From Sandaracinus amylolyticus (lineage in GTDB: Bacteria > Myxococcota_A > Polyangia > Polyangiales > Sandaracinaceae): 64,000 bases of DNA. The position numbers and the translations under genes were made by a program. Where the stretch lies: assembly GCF_000737325.1 (NCBI RefSeq), contig NZ_CP011125.1:10243945-10307944 (forward strand). The letters run 5' to 3'. Positions 58,550-64,000 of this stretch are shown one piece after another. The stretch's first letter is position 1. The number at the start of each line of letters is the position of its first letter. Below the pieces are notes generated by a model, which was given only the letters and a program-made list of their open reading frames with translations, made no database searches and had not been told where the DNA came from.

Positions 58550-59752
58550 ATGCACTTCGGAATCGCAGGAGAATCGCCGAGATCGCGCGTCGAGAGCGCG
58601 CGCTCCGCGATCGAGACCTGGTCGGCGACCGCGCGATGGAGGCACGGCGCTGCGGCGTGGTGGTCGCAGCGCGCGTCGCTCGCGAGCTCGCTCGTGGCGC
58701 TCGCGCTCGGCTGCGGAACGACGCCGAGCACCGAGCTCGACGCCACCGTCCCAGCTGCGCAGGACGCGGCGCGCGACGACGACGCGGGCGCGTCCGATCC
58801 GATCGACGCGAGCGCGCCTCCGACGTGTCCGTGCTTCGACGGCGAAGGCACGTACTGCGAAGCATCGATCGCCGCGCGCGCGGCCGCGGAGGGCTGCGTC
58901 GTCGGCGACGTGGGCGCCGAAGGAGCGCGTGTCTTCGCGTGCGACGCGTCGGGATGGCGCGCCGGCGAGGCGTGCGCGAACGGATGCGAGATCGGCGAGA
59001 GCGGCGCGAGCGCAGCGTGCGCGCTGCCGGAGTGCGAGTGCTTCGTGCGGAGCGCGTGGTGCGGCGCGAGCGCCGCGCGTCACGGCCTCACGCTCGACCC
59101 GCCGTGCCGCGTCCCGCTCGCGGCCGATCACGACGACGACGTGCTCGGGTGCGACGGCACGACGTGGATCGTGCAGAGCGAGTGCGAGGAGGGCTGCCAC
59201 GAAGCGCCCACCGGCACCGCCGACGCGTGCAACGAGGATCGCGGAACGCCCGCGGATCCCGGCTGGCCCGACTGCCCGCACCGCGCGCTGCTGCACTACG
59301 GCATCCACCCCGAGGCCTCGGATCGCCTGCGCTGCGCCGGCATCACCGCGGACCGCATCACCCAGACGATCGGCAACGCGGCCGCCTCCGCGGGCTTCCA
59401 CGCGTCCGACGGAACCGCCGACGGAATGCCGTACACCGCCGCGATCGATCTGCGCACGCGCGACATGAGCGAGAGCGAGATCCGCGTGCTGCTCGATCGC
59501 CTCGGCACCCACGGCTTCGCGGCGTGGTACCGCAAGCCGGGCAGCGACGGATGGCCCTCGAGCCAGGCGCCGCACATCCACGCGGTGTTCGCGGGCGTGC
59601 CGATGAAGTCGGAGCTGCGCAGCCAGGTGCGCGACTTCCTGCTCGGCCGGAACGGCCTCTCGTCGCACGATCCGTATCGGTTCTGGACCCCGAGCCCCGC
59701 GATCCTCGAGACCGTGCGGCTCCTCTACTCGCGCAACTACACGCCGCCGTAG
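58550..59752 (+). CDS. Cys-rich lipoprotein with possible M15-like C-terminal domain
   Basis: 400 residues from the ATG at 58550 (a GTG six codons upstream is possible). The N-terminus is long and basic before the hydrophobic part and lipobox LALGC, so the true start may lie further in. A D/A/G tether and three Cys-rich modules (CPCFDGEGTYCEASIAARAA, CECFVRSAWCGASAARHG, CEEGCHEAPTGTADAC) follow. The last 150 residues have GMPYTAAIDLRTRDMSESEI and APHIHAVFAG, reminiscent of the Asp and HxH zinc ligands of peptidase M15 domains. Only a weak hint; function unproved. Confidence 0.65.
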   Translation: MHFGIAGESPRSRVESARSAIETWSATARWRHGAAAWWSQRASLASSLVALALGCGTTPSTELDATVPAAQDAARDDDAGASDPIDASAPPTCPCFDGEGTYCEASIAARAAAEGCVVGDVGAEGARVFACDASGWRAGEACANGCEIGESGASAACALPECECFVRSAWCGASAARHGLTLDPPCRVPLAADHDDDVLGCDGTTWIVQSECEEGCHEAPTGTADACNEDRGTPADPGWPDCPHRALLHYGIHPEASDRLRCAGITADRITQTIGNAAASAGFHASDGTADGMPYTAAIDLRTRDMSESEIRVLLDRLGTHGFAAWYRKPGSDGWPSSQAPHIHAVFAGVPMKSELRSQVRDFLLGRNGLSSHDPYRFWTPSPAILETVRLLYSRNYTPP

Positions 59753-59766
59753 TACCGTCGCCGGAC

Positions 59767-60162
59767 GTGGCATCCATCCGCTTCGACGACTCGCAGTTCC
59801 CGCTCGTCGTGACGGAGTGGCCCGACGGCGAGATCACCGACGCCGAGCTCGAGCAGTGGATCGCGAAGTGCACCGCTGGCTGGCCACGGGGCCGTCAGAT
59901 CACGCTGCACCTCGGGATGCGCGCGACCGGGCTCACGTCGCTGCAGCGAAAGCGCATGAGCGAGTTCGCGAAGACGAACGAGCGCATGCTCGCGAAGGTG
60001 ATCGTCGCGACCGCGATCGTCGCGGACTCGCCGGTCGTGCGCGGGATCATCACCGCGATCAACTGGCTCGCGCCTCCGCCCTACGCGCAGCGCGTGTTCG
60101 CGCGTCGCGGCGAGGCGGAGACGTGGCTGCGCGAGCAGCTCGCGGCCGATCGCGCCGCGTGA
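59767..60162 (+). CDS. Small STAS/SpoIIAA-like protein, relative of the gene at 4628
   Basis: 131 residues from a GTG at 59767, 14 bp behind the previous stop. Strands and helices alternate: FPLVVTEWPDGEITDAELEQ, RQITLHLGMRATGLTSLQRK, RMLAKVIVATAIVADSPVVR, and the signature ITAINWLAPPPYAQRVF, ending in an amphipathic helix. The motif RG..TA..W..PPPY..R is shared with 4628-5098. No transmembrane segment. Two divergent relatives in one region suggest a larger lineage-specific family. Confidence 0.72.
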   Translation: MASIRFDDSQFPLVVTEWPDGEITDAELEQWIAKCTAGWPRGRQITLHLGMRATGLTSLQRKRMSEFAKTNERMLAKVIVATAIVADSPVVRGIITAINWLAPPPYAQRVFARRGEAETWLREQLAADRAA

Positions 60163-60245
60163 GACGCGTTTTCGGGTCGCGGCTCGCGGCGTCTCGAGCA
60201 CGAGCAAGCGGGGTGGGGGCCCGCGCGTCGTGTTTGGGGTGGCGG

Positions 60246-60271
60246 CCCCGATCCGGCTTCGCCGGTCGGGG
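60246..60271. terminator. Strong hairpin between convergent genes
   Basis: CCCCGA-T-CCGGC, loop TTC, GCCGG-TCGGGG: an 11-bp stem with one bulged T. The C-TTCG-G closing part is a very stable tetraloop. It lies between the stop of the STAS-like gene and that of the next minus-strand gene, so it can serve both. Confidence 0.6.
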
Positions 60272-60284
60272 GAGGGGCGCAAGC

Positions 60285-61532
60285 TCAGCGCTCTTCGACG
60301 TGGACGAGCGAGCTCCACGTCTCGAGCGCCCACTCGCGATCGTCGTCCTTCGTGATCACGACCGTGCCGAACGCGGCGTGCGCGCCGAGCGCGGCGTGCG
60401 CGTGGAGCTGCACGAGCCGCTGCCCGTCCTCTTCGCCGTCCGCGAAGCGCGCGACCGCGCGCAGCGGACCGCGATCGAAGCCCATCAGGTCGCCCTCGCC
60501 CTCGATCTCCGGGAGCGCAGCGAGCGTCTTGTCGCTGCTCGTCGTGCCCTCGACCTCGAGCGAGTTGAACCACACCGATCGCGACGCGTCCCACGCGACC
60601 CAGGTGCCGCGCTCTTCCCAGCGCTCCGCGAGCTCGCCGGGCACGCGCATCGACCAGCCGCCCGAGAGCGTCACGCGCACCGGGTTGCGGCGGTAGCCGA
60701 TCGCCGCCGCGGGAGGCAGCGCGCTCGCGCGCAGGTGCACGCGCGTCGCGCGCAGCGAGTCCTCGCCGAGGCGCTCGAGCAGCTCGCTCTGCTCGCGCCA
60801 CGGCCACTCGAGGTCGGGCGCGAGCGTCTGCCCACGATCGAGCCAGCCGAGGACGCGCTCGAAGAGCGCGCGCTCGGCGTCGAGGATCGGAGGGCGCCAC
60901 CGCACGTCGATCCACATCGCCGCGATCGCCGCGTCGCGCAGCGTCTTCGCGGTCTCGCCGTGCTCCCACCACGGGAAGACGTCGATGCCGTCGCCGGGCG
61001 TGCGCGCGACGCGCTCGATCCACGCGACGTCGCGCGGTCCCATCGGCGTGGCGAGCACGCCCGGGTGCTCGAAGATCGTGCCCTCCGGCAGCGAGAGCTG
61101 CACGCCGCGGACGCCGCGCGCGTGAAGCGAGAGGATCTCCATCGCGGTGGTCGCGAGCCAGATCTTCGTCGCGTCCTCGAGCGCGCGGCGATCGCGCGAC
61201 TCGAAGTAGCCGCTCTCGTCCTCGACGTGATCCCACGCGATGCCGAGCGCGTCGCTCGCCGCGTGGAGCAGCTCCGCGACGTGCGCGTGGTAGCCGGGCC
61301 CCGCGGTGCCGGTGGTCGCCTCGACCACGATCCGGCCGCGCCCGACATCGATCACGCGCAGCGGCTCGGCCGCGGGATGGATCGCGAGCGCGAGCAGAGG
61401 TCGTCCGTCTTCGTCCTCGGCGCGGCTCGCGAGCGGCACGAACGCGCCTCCACGCGAGGTCGCGAAGGCCTCGATCGCATCGAGCGCGCCGCTCTCACGA
61501 CACGCTCCACGCAGCAGGATCGCGGTGCCCAT
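60285..61532 (-). CDS. Protein of unknown function, 415 residues
   Basis: A soluble protein without signal peptide, membrane helix or named motif. Features: a possible N-terminal alpha/beta domain (MGTAILLRGACRESGALDAI, LLALAIHPAAEPLRVIDVGR), then TGTAGPGYHAHVAELLHAAS, the segment GIDVFPWWEHGETAKTLRDA, a helical part and a beta C-terminus (VRVTLSGGWSMRVPGELAER, RSVWFNSLEVEGTTSSDKTL). The pattern with several Trp and His around residues 85-200 could be conserved. It diverges from the fur gene. Confidence 0.75.
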   Translation of the reverse strand: MGTAILLRGACRESGALDAIEAFATSRGGAFVPLASRAEDEDGRPLLALAIHPAAEPLRVIDVGRGRIVVEATTGTAGPGYHAHVAELLHAASDALGIAWDHVEDESGYFESRDRRALEDATKIWLATTAMEILSLHARGVRGVQLSLPEGTIFEHPGVLATPMGPRDVAWIERVARTPGDGIDVFPWWEHGETAKTLRDAAIAAMWIDVRWRPPILDAERALFERVLGWLDRGQTLAPDLEWPWREQSELLERLGEDSLRATRVHLRASALPPAAAIGYRRNPVRVTLSGGWSMRVPGELAERWEERGTWVAWDASRSVWFNSLEVEGTTSSDKTLAALPEIEGEGDLMGFDRGPLRAVARFADGEEDGQRLVQLHAHAALGAHAAFGTVVITKDDDREWALETWSSLVHVEER

Positions 61533-61630
61533 GGCGGCGCGAGCCTGACGCGCGCGCGTGCGCCGGTCGAGCCCGCCGCGCCACGCATTCCGTGGTAGGG
61601 TGCCCCGATCGTACGCACTGCGTTGGAACG

Positions 61631-62086
61631 ATGACTTCGAACACCACGATCTCGCGAATCGAGCGACGCTGCATCGAGAAGGGGCTTCGGATGACCGAGC
61701 AGCGCCGCATCATCGCGCGCGTGCTCTCGGAGTCCGACGATCACCCGGACGTCGAGACCGTCTACGCGCGCGCGAGCGCGGTGGACAAGCGCATCGGGCT
61801 CGCGACGGTGTACCGCACGCTGCGCCTGTTCGAGGAAGCGAGCATCCTCGAGCGCCACGACTTCGGTGACGGCCGCGCGCGCTACGAAGAGGCGCCCGAG
61901 GAGCACCACGATCACCTGATCGACGTGCAGAGCGGGCGCGTCATCGAGTTCACGAGCCCGGAGATCGAGGCGCTCCAGAAGAAGGTCGCCGAGCAGCTCG
62001 GGTTCCGCCTGATCGATCATCGCCTCGAGCTCTACGGCGTGCCGATCGGCAGCGAGACCGAGGTCGATCCGCGCAAGAAGAGCTGA
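61631..62086 (+). CDS. fur: Fur-family metal-dependent transcriptional repressor
   Basis: 151 residues from the ATG at 61631. Winged helix: IERRCIEKGLRMTEQRRIIA and VETVYARASAVDKRIGLATV, with recognition helix TVYRTLRLFEEASILERHDF. Metal-binding part: EEHHDHLIDVQSGRVIEF, where the usual Cys-x-x-Cys of structural zinc is replaced by Asp-x-x-Ser, as in some alphaproteobacterial Fur and Mur proteins. It controls iron or manganese uptake genes, probably including its own promoter, which lies in the 98 bp to the divergent gene. The stop touches that of the TPR gene. Confidence 0.92.
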   Translation: MTSNTTISRIERRCIEKGLRMTEQRRIIARVLSESDDHPDVETVYARASAVDKRIGLATVYRTLRLFEEASILERHDFGDGRARYEEAPEEHHDHLIDVQSGRVIEFTSPEIEALQKKVAEQLGFRLIDHRLELYGVPIGSETEVDPRKKS

Positions 62087-63022
62087 TCACTCGAGCTCGC
62101 TCGCGCGCTGCCACATCCGCTTCGCGTCCTCGGCGCGGCCCGCGAGATCGTGGGCATCGCCGAGCAGCTGCGGGAACGTCGGATCGCTCGGGAACCGCGC
62201 CATCGCGGCCTCGCACAGCGCGACCAGCTCGTCGGAGAACGAGGGAGCGCGCAGCGGGCCGCGCTCGAGGTCGAACCCGAGCGTCCCATCGGGGCGCACG
62301 CGCGCGGTGGAGAACGACACGTTCACGTGCATCGCGCGCGAGAGCACGCGCGCCTCGACGCGCAGCGGTCGCGGATCCTCGGGCGCGAGCTCGCGCGCGA
62401 TGCGCGCGGCTTCGATCGCGCGCCACGTGCGGCCGTGCGGCGTGATGTCGAGCTCGCCGCGCGGGGGCAACGCGGCGAGGCAATCGGCGAGATCGAGCGC
62501 GGCGCCGGGATCGCGCGGTCGCAGCGCCGTGATGCGGCGGAGCAGCGTCTCGCTCGCGTCCATGCGGCCGAGGTGCCGCTCGAGGATCGCGCTGCAGCGC
62601 AGCGCGGGCACGAAGTCGCGATCGATCGCGAGCGCGGCCCCGAACGCGGCGCGCGCGTCGTCCTGCCGGCGGCTCTGGAAGAGCGCGATGCCGCGGTTCG
62701 TGTGCGCCTCGGGATGGCGCGCGTGGAGCGCGAGGCTCGCGTCGTAGTGAGCGATCGCGTCGTCGGGCCGGCCGAGCGCGAGGAGCGCGTTGCCGGCGTC
62801 GTAGTGATCGACGTACGAGGGCTCGAGCGCGATCACGCGGCGGAACGCGGTGAGCGCATCGCCGTGACGTCCGAGCGCCACGAGCCACACGCCGCGTCGA
62901 CGCAGTCGATCGACGCGCTCGCCGCCGGTCTCGATCAGCGCGTCGAGGGCCGCGAGCGCGCCCTCGCGATCACCGGTGTCCCATCGTGCGTCGATCGCAT
63001 CGAGCTCGGGGTCGATCACCAT
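62087..63022 (-). CDS. Tetratricopeptide-repeat protein
   Basis: 311 residues from the ATG at 63022. About six TPR units: GDREGALAALDALIETGGER, GRHGDALTAFRRVIALEPSY, GRPDDAIAHYDASLALHARH, SRRQDDARAAFGAALAIDRD, GRMDASETLLRRITALRPRD, and at the end GRAEDAKRMWQRASELE. Between them a beta segment VNVSFSTARVRPDGTLGFDL interrupts the series. No signal peptide, so a cytoplasmic scaffold. Convergent with fur, stops adjacent. Confidence 0.9.
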   Translation of the reverse strand: MVIDPELDAIDARWDTGDREGALAALDALIETGGERVDRLRRRGVWLVALGRHGDALTAFRRVIALEPSYVDHYDAGNALLALGRPDDAIAHYDASLALHARHPEAHTNRGIALFQSRRQDDARAAFGAALAIDRDFVPALRCSAILERHLGRMDASETLLRRITALRPRDPGAALDLADCLAALPPRGELDITPHGRTWRAIEAARIARELAPEDPRPLRVEARVLSRAMHVNVSFSTARVRPDGTLGFDLERGPLRAPSFSDELVALCEAAMARFPSDPTFPQLLGDAHDLAGRAEDAKRMWQRASELE

Positions 63023-63074
63023 CGTCTCCGCAGATTTCGCTTGCAAACGTGGGCTCCCGCGAATAGTAAGCTGT

Positions 63075-63776
63075 ATGGCTAACAAACGCTCGGGCGCGCG
63101 TCCGACGCTCTACTACCACCCGCTCGCGTCCTTCTGTCACAAGGTGCTGGTCGCGTTGTACGAGAGCGAGATCGACTTCGAGCCCCGCCTCGTCGACTTC
63201 GCCGATCCCGCGTCGAGCGCGGAGCTCTTCGAGCTCTGGCCGGTGGGCAAGATCCCGCTGCTGCGCGACGGCGATCACCTCGTGCCCGAGACCACGATCA
63301 TCGTCGAGCACCTCGCGCTGCATCACGCGGGCGCGCGTGCGTTGATCCCGAGCGATCCCGCGCTCGCGCTCGAGGCGCGGCTCTGGGATCGCTTCTTCGA
63401 TCTCTACGTGGGGGTGCCGATGCAGCGGATCGTGCTCGAGCGGCTCCGCCCGACCGACCGGCGCGATCCGCTGGGCGTCGACGAGGCGAGGGCCGCGCTG
63501 CGCACCGCGTACTCGATGCTCGAGCAGCGCATGGCCACGCGCACCTGGGCCGCGGGCGACTCGTTCGGGCTCGCGGACTGCGCCGCGGCGCCCGTGCTCT
63601 TCTACGCGGAGATCGCCGAGCCGTTCTCGAGCACGCACCCGAGGGTGGCCGCGTACCTCGAGCGTCTCCTGAAGCGCCCGTCGTTCGCGCGCGTGCTGCG
63701 CGAGGCGAAGCCGTACCTCGGGCTCTATCCACTGCGCGACCAGATGCCGGCGCGCCTGCTCGCGGCATGCGAATGA
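63075..63776 (+). CDS. Glutathione S-transferase-family protein
   Basis: 233 residues. N-terminal thioredoxin-like part: LYYHPLASFCHKVLVALYES with Ser/Cys at the active-site position, WPVGKIPLLRDGDHLVPET with the cis-Pro, and ETTIIVEHL that contacts glutathione. The C-terminal all-helical domain follows (YSMLEQRMATRTWAAGDSFG, then LADCAAAPVLFYAEI). It is cytoplasmic and would conjugate or reduce electrophiles. It overlaps the next gene by 4 bp (ATGA), which suggests control by, or joint transcription with, the ArsR protein. Confidence 0.9.
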   Translation: MANKRSGARPTLYYHPLASFCHKVLVALYESEIDFEPRLVDFADPASSAELFELWPVGKIPLLRDGDHLVPETTIIVEHLALHHAGARALIPSDPALALEARLWDRFFDLYVGVPMQRIVLERLRPTDRRDPLGVDEARAALRTAYSMLEQRMATRTWAAGDSFGLADCAAAPVLFYAEIAEPFSSTHPRVAAYLERLLKRPSFARVLREAKPYLGLYPLRDQMPARLLAACE

Positions 63777-64000
63777 GCGCGGCGGTCGTCTCGCTCGAGC
63801 GCACGTTCCACGCGCTCGGTGATCCCACGCGGCTCGGCATGGTGGAGCGGCTGAGCCGCGGGCCGGCGTCGGTCACCGAGCTCGCGGCGCCGCTCACGAT
63901 GGCGCTGCCCTCGGTGCTGAAGCACCTCAAGGTGCTCGAGGAGGGCGGCGTCGTTCGCTCGGAGAAGGCCGGCCGCGTGCGCACGTATCGACTGCAGCCC
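63773..64000 (+). CDS. ArsR-family transcriptional regulator (partial)
   Basis: 76 codons up to the right edge, beginning at an ATG that overlaps the GST stop. The winged helix is nearly complete: LERTFHALGDPTRLGMVERL, GPASVTELAAPLTMALPSVL with the recognition helix PSVLKHLKVLEEGGVV, and wing SEKAGRVRTYRLQP. The metal-binding C-x-C motif of classic ArsR is not present, as in the subgroup that often precedes SRPBCC-domain genes. Confidence 0.88.
   Translation, partial: MSAAVVSLERTFHALGDPTRLGMVERLSRGPASVTELAAPLTMALPSVLKHLKVLEEGGVVRSEKAGRVRTYRLQP

Overview
The window is a very GC-rich stretch (third codon positions almost always G or C) of a bacterial chromosome with dense coding on both strands. 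It most likely comes from a Polyangia-type myxobacterium (Myxococcota), possibly close to Sandaracinus. Four signs support this: two secreted proteins share a Cys-hydrophobic-Arg4 tail of the MYXO-CTERM kind, one of them with a MopE-type Asp-rich metal-binding repeat; lipoproteins with Asp/Ala/Gly-rich tethers are very common; a Ser/Thr kinase has the HRDVSPQN catalytic loop and a PEGA tail; and one vWA lipoprotein is Cys-rich. I see no rRNA, tRNA, transposase, prophage or CRISPR array.

Layout. 1-4.6 kb: end of an unknown gene, then an RND efflux pump (membrane fusion protein plus permease). 4.6-9.4 kb: a small protein with a distant relative at 59.8 kb, an amidase joined in frame to a beta-propeller-like lipoprotein, and a membrane-anchored chemoreceptor. 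9.4-16.6 kb: small genes, a tandem pair of membrane proteins, a MopE/MYXO-CTERM secreted protein, a Glu/Gln-rich lipoprotein and the hibernation factor HPF. 16.7-18.6 kb: tatB-tatC-response regulator, with overlapping start and stop codons. 18.6-19.0 kb: a non-coding palindromic element. 19.0-22.7 kb: a beta-barrel-like protein, then a His-rich CpxP/Spy-like protein, a small membrane protein and an OmpR-type two-component system. 22.8-27.5 kb: VOC protein, P-loop kinase, epimerase, acyltransferase, acetyltransferase, and a PD-(D/E)XK-like protein beside a DNA methyltransferase. 27.6-37.3 kb: DCC protein, three large lipoproteins, a membrane protein and a GH13 amylase. 37.3-41.5 kb: small genes and structured repeats. 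41.5-45.0 kb: an acetate kinase-PduL fusion followed by a second GH13 amylase. 45.3-49.9 kb: a four-gene operon of receptor-type kinase, periplasmic binding protein, lipoprotein and periplasmic repeat protein. 50-55.2 kb: an ArnT-like glycosyltransferase and tandem DUF4419 genes. 55.2-64 kb: a small winged-helix protein beside operator-like sites, DUF1992, RsgA, a vWA lipoprotein, three 88-bp tandem repeats, a Cys-rich lipoprotein, Fur, a TPR protein, a GST and the start of an ArsR regulator.

How the genes may work together. Two exported GH13 enzymes and the one-chain acetate kinase/phosphotransacylase suggest starch or maltodextrin use with acyl-CoA to acyl-phosphate to ATP conversion. The export machinery (Tat) and many lipoproteins fit a cell-envelope-rich life. 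The most unusual items are the kinase/binding-protein operon without a transporter, the AckA-PduL fusion, the amidase-lipoprotein in-frame join, and several palindromic or tandem non-coding elements.
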